A stretch of 8,908 nt of DNA, from assembly GCA_027886785.1 (NCBI GenBank), contig JAPCJV010000051.1, positions 1-8,908 on the forward strand. Reading direction: 5' to 3'. Below the pieces are notes generated by a model. The model was given only the letters and a program-made list of their open reading frames with translations. It searched no databases and was not told the origin of the DNA. This document shows, in pieces, positions 1-5,356 of this stretch. Made by a program: the position numbers and the translations under genes. Every line of letters starts with the position of its first letter. Position 1 is the first letter of the stretch. The DNA is from Nitrososphaerota archaeon. Lineage in GTDB: Archaea > Thermoproteota > Nitrososphaeria > Nitrososphaerales > CADDZS01.

Positions 1-290
1 AGTAGGGATTGAAGTCCTGCTTGAAGTGAGCAGCCAACTCGAACTCCTCTTGGTGTTCACGGATTTCTTGATCTAGATCTTGCTCTTCCTAGTGATCGCG
101 ATCAAACCTTCAAGAAAATCGGAAAAAACTATTTCTGAAGCCGAAAGAAGCTCATTGAGATAATGAAAGTGTGATTCAAGTGGATCCTGTTTAGAGAGCC
201 GCTATGAATGTGGGAGAAAAAGAAAGGTGGGAGCAGCCCGTTCCACCCTTCCTTTCGCCTCATCTCCCATTTGGCCAAGGCGTTGACAGA
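1..290. other. left-edge region without a clear gene
   Basis: No complete gene is supported here. The minus strand from 88 to 1 is open and reads as a plausible mixed, glutamate/glutamine-rich peptide. It has no ATG, and a stop lies at 89-91. A TTG at 35-37 preceded by GAGGAG (44-49) could start a gene running off the window, but only 12 codons are visible. Two perfect GATC-bearing palindromes lie at 70-79 and 93-104. The right end of the region holds the likely terminator of the secreted-protein gene. Confidence 0.4.
212..247 (-). terminator. hairpin plus pyrimidine tract after the secreted-protein gene
   Basis: On the minus strand GGTGG (247-243) pairs with CCACC (230-226) across a 12-base loop. 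It is followed at once by a T-rich tract (225-213, TTTCTTTTTCTCC). It lies about 45 bases past the TAA of the secreted-protein gene, so it probably ends that transcript. The stem is short, but archaeal termination depends mainly on the T-rich tract. Confidence 0.45.
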
Positions 291-626
291 TTACCCGGTA
301 GTTGTCTCGGGTGCTTCACCGCCTGTTCCAGTGTCTGGAGCCAGCTGATCTCCGTACTGACCGCTGTAGTCCCCTTCCTGCTGGTCGCTTGCTGTGGTGG
401 TAGTAATTGCTGTTGCTGCCGAGTGAACGGTCGCGAGTGTGTGGCTGTGAGCAGCGGCGATTCCGCTGTCCGGGGTTAACTGATCGCCGTACTGACCGCT
501 ATAGTCTCCGGACTGTACCACGTCTGCCGAACCCGAGTAAGCCATTGAATGAGTTGCTTTGACGAAGCCAAGACTGAATATTGCCAGGCTGAGTATGCCA
601 AAGGTGATCGCCATTTTGAGTCTCAA
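291..626 (-). CDS. small secreted protein with duplicated GDYSGQYGDQL motif, function unknown
   Basis: This 111-residue protein is not one I recognise. Residues 1-29 look like a Sec signal peptide: a basic start (MRLKM), a hydrophobic core (about 6-22) and possible cleavage after VKA (22-24) or SMA (27-29). The mature part is about 85 residues, has no cysteine and is built from low-complexity blocks. A 16-residue motif, GDYSGQYGDQLxPDxG, occurs at 40-55 and 85-100. Between the copies lie a histidine-containing stretch (H60, H62, H68) and a threonine run (75-78). The TTG start is chosen because a perfect GGAGGTGA sits 11 bases upstream and gives a clean signal peptide. An ATG at 612-614 is too far from that site. 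A leaderless start at ATG 698 would add 24 residues in frame and place a long charged segment before the hydrophobic core. Likely an exported surface or extracellular protein; the role is unknown. Confidence 0.7.
   Translation of the reverse strand: MRLKMAITFGILSLAIFSLGFVKATHSMAYSGSADVVQSGDYSGQYGDQLTPDSGIAAAHSHTLATVHSAATAITTTTASDQQEGDYSGQYGDQLAPDTGTGGEAPETTTG
327..374 (-). repeat. second copy of the 48-bp GDYSGQYGDQL repeat
   Basis: Encodes residues 85-100 of the secreted protein. It matches the first copy at 38 of 48 bases by eye. Five codons differ silently and two change the residue (T to A, S to T). That pattern points to an older duplication whose protein sequence has been kept. Confidence 0.85.
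462..509 (-). repeat. first copy of the 48-bp GDYSGQYGDQL repeat
   Basis: Encodes residues 40-55 of the secreted protein, just after the signal peptide and a short spacer. Its partner lies 45 codons further on. The repeat unit is in frame with the gene in both places. Confidence 0.85.
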
Positions 627-633
627 TTTTTTT

Positions 634-702
634 CTATTCACCTCCTCTCTGCAAAAGATCATTATTTCTCTCAGTCTGATGTAAGGGTTGTAGTACATCC
701 AT
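634..702 (-). promoter_or_regulatory. possible 22-codon upstream ORF in the leader of the secreted-protein gene
   Basis: From ATG at 700-702 the minus strand encodes MDVLQPLHQTERNNDLLQRGGE and stops at TAG (634-636). The stop is seven bases before the TTG start of the secreted protein, and the Shine-Dalgarno site of that gene lies inside the last codons of the small ORF. A TATA-like element about 24 bases upstream (721-731) would make this ATG nearly the first transcribed base. It could be a leader peptide coupling translation to the downstream gene, or a chance ORF. A second ATG at 696-698 is in frame with the secreted protein instead. Confidence 0.25.
638..645 (-). promoter_or_regulatory. 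strong Shine-Dalgarno site (GGAGGTGA) deciding a TTG start
   Basis: The eight bases fully match the usual complement of the archaeal 16S rRNA 3' end. The site is 11 bases before TTG 624-626. It is the strongest ribosome binding site in the window and the main reason for choosing that start. Confidence 0.75.
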
Positions 703-720
703 TCAATGTGGAGGACTGCC

Positions 721-731
721 CTAAATATTTT
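721..731 (-). promoter_or_regulatory. TATA-like box upstream of the secreted-protein gene
   Basis: The minus strand reads CAAAATATTTAG around this position, a good archaeal TATA box. Its centre is about 24-28 bases upstream of ATG 702 and ATG 698, predicting a start of transcription near 700 and a leader of about 75 bases before the TTG start. Confidence 0.45.
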
Positions 732-918
732 GGATCCGTTTAACGGTCGTACTAAAAACCTCAAATAGCTCACGACGACAAACAGGGGAATTCTGGTTCT
801 GGACTTGCTAGCAAATTCCAATCCTCCTATCTTAATTTTGAGGTACCACGCCCTAAGTCGTGAAACAGGTTTTTCGTAGATTATGCGCCTACTAGATTAG
901 TGAATTATCTCAGAAGTT

Positions 919-1231
919 TCATTCCAGCTTTAGAATCAATTCTTCTATTTCCTTTCCTCTGGCTTCGGCGAATCCTACGTCACTATCTATGATCACGAAA
1001 ATGACTTTTCTCTGGTACACATCTTGATGCCAAATTGTCCTCAGTGACGTGTGCGTAAATCGGCCGATCTTTCAAAAGATCCAAAAGCAGTTTGAGCGCG
1101 CCTGTGGCAATGCCCTTGCCCCAGCATTCCTTCCCGATCCAGTAAGTCACTTCGGGTTTCCCGAATGCTTTATCCGTGAAAGATGGTACCCAGCCGGCTA
1201 CTCGGTCGCCGAACATAACTAGGTTCCTCAA
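919..1231 (-). pseudogene. GNAT-family N-acetyltransferase remnant, 5'-truncated and frameshifted
   Basis: The reading frame from about 1231 encodes the core and C-terminal half of a RimJ/RimL-like GNAT acetyltransferase, a family that moves an acetyl group from acetyl-CoA to an amine. The family signature YWIGKECWGKGIATGAL, the acetyl-CoA binding turn, is present, followed by RPIYAHVTEDNLAS. The frame then stops at 983-985. In the next frame, from about 998, the missing C-terminus is plain (VIIDSDVGFAEARGKEIEEL, and so on), ending with TGA at 919-921. One extra base near 995-1000 explains this. The N-terminal third of the family is absent: upstream the frame closes after 9 codons, inside the end of the neighbouring oxidoreductase gene. 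Other degenerate positions (SRCVPEKSHF where members usually read like IRVLEKSGF) fit decay. A sequencing error could explain the frameshift alone but not the missing 5' part. Confidence 0.75.
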
Positions 1232-1232
1232 T

Positions 1233-2252
1233 TCAAAAGACAGTCGAAGAAAAAAGCTCTAATGAATTGTATTTCGGATGATCAAGAAACATCAGTTCGA
1301 AGCGCTGACAACCTAGATCAACGTATTTCTTCAATCTCTCTCGTACCTCCGCAGGTGTCCCGATGATCGCCTTCTCCAACTCAAACTTGTAGTCCGGAGA
1401 AGGTAGCTCTACTATGGAAGTTCCGAGCGAGTCCACGACCTGCATTATTTTCTTCTTCTTTTCCTGCAACTCGTTTTCGTTCTCTGCGATTAACACGTGA
1501 GCGTGAATGCTCCGCTTCAAATTGTCCCTCGGTCTGTTGCGCTTCTTTAGTTCGCTATCGAGATAGTCCGCTCTCTCTTCATACTGTTCATAGGTCGGCT
1601 CCGCGCCGATGTCCCACTCATCTGCCAGTTCAGCGGCCACTCTTAGAGTCTTCTTGCCCCAGCCGCCCACCATTATCGGAACTTTTTCTGTTGGAAGAGG
1701 ATTATTGACTGCATTTTCGGTGGAGTAGTATTTTCCTTTGAAGCTGAATTTTCCACCCTTCATCATTCCTTGGATAATTTTGATTCCTTCGTGCATCATT
1801 TCCACCCGGACGCCGGCGGGCCGAAACTCGAATCCATAGGCTTTATACTCGAACTCGTACCATCCGGCGCCGTAGCCGAGAATGAATCTGTTGTTCGAAA
1901 TCAAACCCAGAGTAGCTGCCATCTTGGCGAGCAAAGCCGGATTCCGGTAATTGTTGCAGCTGACGTAAGTGCCCAAATGAATTTTTGAGGTGAGCTGTGA
2001 CAAACCGGCGAGGAGAGTCCACACCTCAAAGGTCATCCCGTTTTTGCCGAGCAAGAAATGATCCGGCGACCAAAGCGAGGAATACCCCAGAGACTCGGCC
2101 TCTTTCGCGAAACTTGCCACGTTGTTCCACGTGACTTCTGCGTTTAGTGGGAAGTCGTAGAGGCCCCAGTATTCCTCCGCGCCCGGAGTGCCCGTTGCAT
2201 CTCCCGCGTACGAAGGCACGACAACTCCGAATTCCGCTTCTACCTTGGTCAA
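1233..2252 (-). CDS. LLM-class (luciferase-like) oxidoreductase, probably F420-dependent
   Basis: A 339-residue soluble TIM-barrel enzyme of the luciferase-like monooxygenase class. Members use FMN or coenzyme F420 for hydride transfer to varied substrates; the substrate here cannot be told. Visible landmarks are an N-terminal strand EFGVVVPSY (7-15), SLWSPDHF (59-66), LGTYVSCNNYRNPALLAK (93-110), RFILGYGAGWYEFEYKAYG (122-140) and VPIMVGGWGKKTLRVAAE (191-208). The GxGAGW segment and the PIMVGGxG loop are typical cofactor-phosphate regions of F420-type members. The start is TTG, because no ATG or GTG precedes the first beta strand in frame. There is no Shine-Dalgarno site; an AT-rich stretch about 33 bases upstream (2280-2290) may be the TATA box. 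The length is usual for the family. Its 3' end abuts the GNAT remnant, so the last five residues (SSTVF) may derive from a rearrangement junction. Confidence 0.85.
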   Translation of the reverse strand: MTKVEAEFGVVVPSYAGDATGTPGAEEYWGLYDFPLNAEVTWNNVASFAKEAESLGYSSLWSPDHFLLGKNGMTFEVWTLLAGLSQLTSKIHLGTYVSCNNYRNPALLAKMAATLGLISNNRFILGYGAGWYEFEYKAYGFEFRPAGVRVEMMHEGIKIIQGMMKGGKFSFKGKYYSTENAVNNPLPTEKVPIMVGGWGKKTLRVAAELADEWDIGAEPTYEQYEERADYLDSELKKRNRPRDNLKRSIHAHVLIAENENELQEKKKKIMQVVDSLGTSIVELPSPDYKFELEKAIIGTPAEVRERLKKYVDLGCQRFELMFLDHPKYNSLELFSSTVF

Positions 2253-2319
2253 TTTTGGTAGATTCGGATTCTTTTTCCTGTAATAGAATTTGTGGAATCC
2301 AGATTGCTTCAGGAGAAGA

Positions 2320-2331
2320 TAATTATTTTGA
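2320..2331 (+). promoter_or_regulatory. TATA-like box for the AlkZ-like gene
   Basis: The stretch TAATTATTTTG is centred about 29 bases before ATG 2355. This spacing fits a leaderless archaeal transcript, and no Shine-Dalgarno site is seen before the ATG. It lies in the 102-bp region between two divergent genes. Confidence 0.4.
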
Positions 2332-2354
2332 AAACCCAGAGAGTCTTCTGAACC

Positions 2355-3443
2355 ATGGTGGCTCCTTCAACAAGTTCCGATCTTTGGCCTTACAGATTGC
2401 ACAACCAACTATTATCGAAGAAAAAACTTCGTTCTCCTGAAGACGTAGTATCGTGGTTTGGGGCCGTCCAAGCGCAGGATTATGCAGGAGCCAAATGGGC
2501 GCTGGGGCTGCGGATGCGAAAAGCTAGTGATGAATCCATCGAGCGAGCCTTTAACGAGGGAAAAATCCTGCGCACACACGTTATGCGGCCAACCTGGCAC
2601 TTTGTCGCTCCTGCCGACATACGATGGGTCTGTGAACTGACTGCACCCCGCGTAAAAGCAGCCAACAGGTACATGCTTCGGCAGCTTAAGCTCGATCACG
2701 CAGTTTTTTCCAAGAGCAACAAAGTAATCTCTAAGGCACTGGAAGGCAAGCTCGATCTGACACGTGCAGAGTTGGCTCAAGTACTAAATGATGCAGGAAT
2801 TAAAGCTGAAGGACTGCGCCTTGTCTATGTGATAATGAACGCGGAGTTGGATGCCCTAATTTGTAGCGGGCCTCGGCGGGGAAAGCAGTTCACATATTCT
2901 TTAATTGAAGAACGCTGCCCAGAGAGCAAGAATTTTGGTCGAGTAGAAACTTTGGAAAACCTCGCAAAACGGTACTTCGCTAGTCATGGCCCTGCCACTC
3001 TTTCCGATTTTGTGTGGTGGTCTGGATTGACGACCAAAGATGCGGAAGTAGGTCTTTCGGACGCGGGCTCCCACTTCTCACCCAAAGAACTTGGTGGGAA
3101 AACTTACTGGTTCCCCCGACAAGCCAGAACAAACGAAAGAGGTGTAGACGCAGCATTGTTGCTTCCGACTTTTGACGAATTCTTCGTGGGATACAGGTCA
3201 TTCGACAAATCTCGAAGGGGAGAACACCCATACACTATGCCCACTTTCAGTTCTCCAGTTGTGTCTAAAGGTAAAGTGCTAGGTTCTTGGAGACGTGAAT
3301 TTAAGAAGGGCGAAGTGGATATCGAAATAGTGACGTTCGGAAAACTCTCGGGCGAAGAGGAGGAAGAGCTCTCCAGATCGGCCCAGAAGTACGGGGAATT
3401 TATGGGGGTTCCAGTGAAGTGTGCAATAAAATCGGTGCGGTAA
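2355..3443 (+). CDS. winged-helix DNA-binding protein, AlkZ/YcaQ-like DNA glycosylase candidate
   Basis: A 362-residue member of the HTH_42 (formerly DUF1006) family, whose characterised members AlkZ and YcaQ are DNA glycosylases that remove bulky alkylated bases or unhook interstrand crosslinks. The N-terminal motif GAVQAQDY carries the QxQ pair (Q39, Q41) that is catalytic in AlkZ-type proteins. It is followed by the conserved RTHVMRPTWHFVAPADIRW (73-91), by winged-helix repeats, and by LLPTFDEFFVGYRSF (about 268-283). The length is close to the usual 360-400. There is no signal peptide or membrane segment, so it acts in the cytoplasm. It diverges from the oxidoreductase gene and converges on the HIT gene. 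The family also contains proteins of unknown role, so glycosylase activity is an inference from the QxQ motif. Confidence 0.8.
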   Translation: MVAPSTSSDLWPYRLHNQLLSKKKLRSPEDVVSWFGAVQAQDYAGAKWALGLRMRKASDESIERAFNEGKILRTHVMRPTWHFVAPADIRWVCELTAPRVKAANRYMLRQLKLDHAVFSKSNKVISKALEGKLDLTRAELAQVLNDAGIKAEGLRLVYVIMNAELDALICSGPRRGKQFTYSLIEERCPESKNFGRVETLENLAKRYFASHGPATLSDFVWWSGLTTKDAEVGLSDAGSHFSPKELGGKTYWFPRQARTNERGVDAALLLPTFDEFFVGYRSFDKSRRGEHPYTMPTFSSPVVSKGKVLGSWRREFKKGEVDIEIVTFGKLSGEEEEELSRSAQKYGEFMGVPVKCAIKSVR

Positions 3444-3454
3444 AGACCTGCAAG

Positions 3455-3475
3455 ATGATCATCGGATCATTTTTT
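3455..3475 (+). terminator. hairpin plus T-run after the AlkZ-like gene
   Basis: ATGATC (3455-3460) pairs perfectly with GATCAT (3465-3470) across a four-base loop and runs straight into six Ts (3470-3475). It begins 11 bases after the TAA of the AlkZ-like gene and overlaps the stop codon of the convergent HIT gene. Confidence 0.6.
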
Positions 3476-3976
3476 CTGATTCTCTAGAATGTTGTCAACT
3501 GCAACTTTGATGGAATTAGAAATTTGACTCATTTCAAGGTCGTCCTTGTATTTCTGTCGCGGCCAAAAGAAACCCCTCAGATGATCGCCAGTCTTTCGGG
3601 GAACGATGTGGATGTGAAGATGCGGAACGCTCTGACTGACTTTGTTGTTAATTCCGACAAAAGTTCCGTCCGCACCCGTCGCGGTCGGGATCGCTCTAAC
3701 TAGAAGCTGAGCATTTGCAAAAAGGGGATCGATGAGAGATCTAGCCAGATCAGACAGAGTCTCATAATGATCTTTGGGTATGAGCAGGCAGTGCCCGTAG
3801 AAGATCGGCCTTCTATCCAAGAAAGCTAGTGACACTTCATCTTCGAATACGATGTATGCCGGAGTCTCCTTTCGGACGATCAAACAAAAAGGGCAGCCCA
3901 ATTGGCTGTTATGAAATTCAGGTGAATGTTCCTCCAGATTTTCTTCGCCGTCAAGTTTCAGCTGCATCTGGTTCAT
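3467..3976 (-). CDS. HIT-family (histidine triad) nucleotide hydrolase
   Basis: A 169-residue protein with the histidine triad HLHIHIV (119-125), the active site used by HIT proteins to hydrolyse or transfer nucleotidyl groups from AMP-lysine, Ap4A-like or related substrates. The CPFC pair (C28, C31) near the start and H70 (in GHCLLIPKDH) probably bind a structural zinc, as in many prokaryotic HIT proteins. The N-terminal 25 residues before CPFC are an acidic extension, and the C-terminal tail (about 130-169) is longer than in minimal HINT proteins. The exact substrate is not predictable. The ATG at 3974-3976 has a TATA-like CTTTAGT about 27-30 bases upstream and no Shine-Dalgarno site, so a leaderless transcript is likely. 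A second ATG lies three codons in. It is cytoplasmic and forms a single-gene unit. Confidence 0.9.
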   Translation of the reverse strand: MNQMQLKLDGEENLEEHSPEFHNSQLGCPFCLIVRKETPAYIVFEDEVSLAFLDRRPIFYGHCLLIPKDHYETLSDLARSLIDPLFANAQLLVRAIPTATGADGTFVGINNKVSQSVPHLHIHIVPRKTGDHLRGFFWPRQKYKDDLEMSQISNSIKVAVDNILENQKK

Positions 3977-3999
3977 TTTGACTGACCGAACCTGTCAGA

Positions 4000-4008
4000 A
4001 ACTAAAGA
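4000..4008 (-). promoter_or_regulatory. TATA-like box for the HIT gene
   Basis: The minus strand reads TCTTTAGTTTC here, about 26-30 bases before the ATG. It is a moderate match to the archaeal TATA box, with spacing that predicts leaderless transcription. Confidence 0.35.
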
Positions 4009-4029
4009 GTTTCAATAAATGAGGTATGT

Positions 4030-4045
4030 CAGGAAAAAATGGGGT
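4030..4045 (-). terminator. T-run terminator after the small basic gene
   Basis: Just before and past the stop of the small basic gene the minus strand can form a short ATGG/CCAT hairpin and then reads TTTTTT (4039-4034). The stem is only four bases, but the T-run placed just after a stop codon resembles archaeal terminators and supports the gene being real. Confidence 0.35.
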
Positions 4046-4204
4046 TTACCATTCTTTCCTTCTTTTGCTTCTTCCAACCTTCTCCAATTCCGACTGTTCC
4101 ATGTTGAACTGAGAGGGAAGGACTCCTTTGTGAAAAGGTGCACCCACCTCGTTAATCCCTGAAGCCGGTTCCCTCTTGCGTTTCCCCCGGATCTTAGATG
4201 CCAT
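4046..4204 (-). CDS. small, strongly basic protein, function unknown
   Basis: A 52-residue ORF with clusters of lysine and arginine at both ends: KIRGKRKR (4-11) and GRSKRRKEW at the C-terminus. The middle segment is ordinary (INEVGAPFHKGVLPSQFNMEQ). I do not recognise it. The charge pattern would suit binding of DNA, RNA or the ribosome, which is only inference. The ATG at 4202-4204 is preferred; an in-frame TTG nine codons upstream lacks a ribosome site. No convincing TATA box is seen at the leaderless distance. A T-run follows the stop closely. It sits alone between the HIT gene and the divergent DUF6855-like gene. Confidence 0.4.
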   Translation of the reverse strand: MASKIRGKRKREPASGINEVGAPFHKGVLPSQFNMEQSELEKVGRSKRRKEW

Positions 4205-4438
4205 CTTTGAGGGTCGATGTCTGTGAGGCAAGGGAAGTTCTCGTACTATGGAGGATTATAGAGAACCATTTGGCTATATCATTAGCGAAATTGGCATTTA
4301 TTTGATTGTTATCGTGAATGCACCAAGTTTGAGGTCCGAGATCGGTGAAGAAATTTTCAGAACCTCTCGAACTCAGCAGAGCCCACCAACTACTCACACC
4401 AATATTCTTAAACAAGAAATGACCTTGCCTTCAATTTT
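4205..4438. other. intergenic region with promoter of the DUF6855-like gene
   Basis: No gene is convincing here: frames open on both strands give unlike-protein sequences that overlap the next gene out of frame. The right end has a TATA-like TTCTTAAAC (4405-4413), centred about 30 bases before ATG 4439, fitting a leaderless start for the following gene. Together with 3977-4204 this makes a gene-poor stretch of about 460 bases containing only the small basic ORF. Confidence 0.4.
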
Positions 4439-4849
4439 ATGGCAAAATCAACTGCCGGAACAAAAGAAAATCCCTGGGTTTTGAAGACACCTCCTGGGAC
4501 CTCAGAATTTACCGCGTACAGAGATGAAACCATGTCTCCTCCCGCGCTGGTTGTCAAAGTAGGGTCAACTGAACTAAGATACCAGTTACGAGCTTTAGAC
4601 GATCTGCACACGATGTTAAAGAAAAATGGCGACTGGATGCTTCTCGGAAGTGCAGATGAGCAGAAACCCGCCGTTGAAGGAACCGTGGAAGCCTGGGGCC
4701 GCTCGCCTAAAAATCCAGTCAGCGGATGGTACGGATTGAAGAAAGGTTTGCGCGGGCGATTCGCCATGTACGTCCCGCCCGTAATGGAACAGCTCAAGCT
4801 AGCCGAAGTAGAGCATAATCCAAAAAATAACAGGATGAGGGCGATCTAA
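4439..4849 (+). CDS. conserved protein of unknown function (DUF6855-like)
   Basis: A 136-residue soluble protein. The opening KENPWVLKTPPGTSEFTAYRD pattern, the central LRALDDLHTMLKKNGDWMLLG (about 51-71) and the glycine/arginine-rich tail with EAWGRSP, GWYGLKKGLRGRF and NNRMRAI match, from memory, a short family found in bacteria and archaea and annotated as DUF6855; the family name is from recall. No catalytic motif, cysteine, signal peptide or membrane segment is visible, and no function is known to me. The ATG is preceded by a TATA-like element at leaderless distance and lacks a Shine-Dalgarno site. It converges on the VOC gene with six bases between stop codons. Confidence 0.75.
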   Translation: MAKSTAGTKENPWVLKTPPGTSEFTAYRDETMSPPALVVKVGSTELRYQLRALDDLHTMLKKNGDWMLLGSADEQKPAVEGTVEAWGRSPKNPVSGWYGLKKGLRGRFAMYVPPVMEQLKLAEVEHNPKNNRMRAI

Positions 4850-4864
4850 AAACGCTCAGGCGTT
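4847..4864 (-). terminator. compact GC hairpin plus T-run between convergent genes
   Basis: AACGC (4851-4855) and GCGTT (4860-4864) form a perfect stem around a four-base loop, overlapping the TGA of the VOC gene (4856-4858). On the minus strand the stem runs into TTTTT (from 4851 downward). It can end the VOC transcript, and its symmetry could also slow the opposing one. Confidence 0.5.
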
Positions 4865-5254
4865 CTGCCAGAGCATCATGAGATTTCCCTCAGAATCGTT
4901 GAAGAAGGTAGTAGCACCGAAGGCGTCGGAAGCGACGACCCCATCGATCTTCGTGTCCTCATTCATTTTTTCCGCCTTCCAAAACTTTACGCCTTTTTTC
5001 CTTAGACCATCGACTGTCCCCTTGATGTCCTTGACAATGAACGTGGAGAAAGCGAGATCCGGTTTTTTCGCCTTCCCTGGAGGCTTAATGAGCCAAAACT
5101 CCTCGCGCCCAATTTTCACAGAGGCCCATTCATTTTTCATGTCCCCGGGGGCTCTTTGCTGCAATTTGCCTCCAAGTGTCTGCGTGTAGAATTTGATCGC
5201 TCTATCCATATCTCTGATCGTCACAAAAGTTGCGAAACCTGCTTTGTCGAGCAT
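4856..5254 (-). CDS. VOC/glyoxalase-fold protein, likely non-metal type
   Basis: A 132-residue protein of the vicinal oxygen chelate superfamily (glyoxalase I, dioxygenases, bleomycin/fosfomycin resistance proteins). Two beta-alpha-beta halves are visible: GFATFVTIRDMDRAIKFYTQ (6-25) with its GG turn, and AFSTFIVKDIKGTVDGLRKK in the second half, ending in the family's FFNDSEGNLMMLW. The positions that normally hold metal-binding His and Glu (first strand HxxxxV, last strand GNxxEL) read FATF and GNLMML. A metal-free ligand-binding or sequestering role is therefore more likely than glyoxalase chemistry. ATG 5252-5254 is chosen over a TTG ten codons upstream, because the TATA-like element at 5288-5300 would leave that TTG untranscribed. 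GGAGGG lies 13 bases upstream. It is divergent from the HxlR gene across a palindrome that probably controls it. Confidence 0.8.
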   Translation of the reverse strand: MLDKAGFATFVTIRDMDRAIKFYTQTLGGKLQQRAPGDMKNEWASVKIGREEFWLIKPPGKAKKPDLAFSTFIVKDIKGTVDGLRKKGVKFWKAEKMNEDTKIDGVVASDAFGATTFFNDSEGNLMMLWQNA

Positions 5255-5287
5255 TATTTCTATCGAACCCTCCAAGGCGGGCAAGCT

Positions 5288-5300
5288 GTATTTAATTTAT
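5288..5300 (-). promoter_or_regulatory. TATA box for the VOC gene
   Basis: The minus strand reads ATAAATTAAATACA, a good archaeal TATA element about 40 bases before ATG 5254. It predicts a transcript start near 5270 with a leader of about 15 bases containing the GGAGGG site. The palindromic operator lies 10 bases further upstream. Confidence 0.5.
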
Positions 5301-5309
5301 TCAGGGAAG

Positions 5310-5339
5310 AAAAAGTATAGCGAAATCACTATACTTTTT
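5310..5339. promoter_or_regulatory. perfect 11-bp inverted repeat, likely HxlR operator
   Basis: AAAAAGTATAG (5310-5320) and CTATACTTTTT (5329-5339) are exact reverse complements separated by eight bases. The site is centred 33 bases before the HxlR start and about 70 before the VOC start, next to the VOC TATA box. Its right arm overlaps or adjoins the AT-rich elements that would serve the HxlR gene. HxlR-family dimers bind inverted repeats of this size, so autoregulation and control of the VOC gene are likely but inferred. Confidence 0.7.
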
Positions 5340-5356
5340 ACATATATTCTGAGGCA

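Noticed and set aside
2..76. Leucine-rich plus-strand reading frame open to the left edge, ending at TAG 74-76
   Set aside because: It is the mirror of a more protein-like minus-strand frame and too short to assign; neither could be supported.
204..479. Open frame of 91 codons on the plus strand
   Set aside because: It is antisense to the secreted-protein gene, is cysteine- and serine-rich low-complexity sequence, and has no ribosome site or TATA box.
822..918. Possible tRNA or mobile-element end in the gap left of the GNAT remnant
   Set aside because: No cloverleaf, terminal inverted repeats or target duplication could be found by eye.
4194..4415. 73-codon minus-strand frame
   Set aside because: No family resemblance or ribosome site, and it overlaps the promoter of the next gene.
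4248..4484. 78-codon plus-strand frame overlapping the start of the DUF6855-like gene
   Set aside because: It overlaps a recognisable family in another frame, and its C-terminal part is the shifted translation of that gene.
5255..5284. TTG start extending the VOC protein by ten residues
   Set aside because: The TATA box at 5288-5300 would place the transcript start downstream of this TTG, and VOC proteins usually begin close to the first beta strand.
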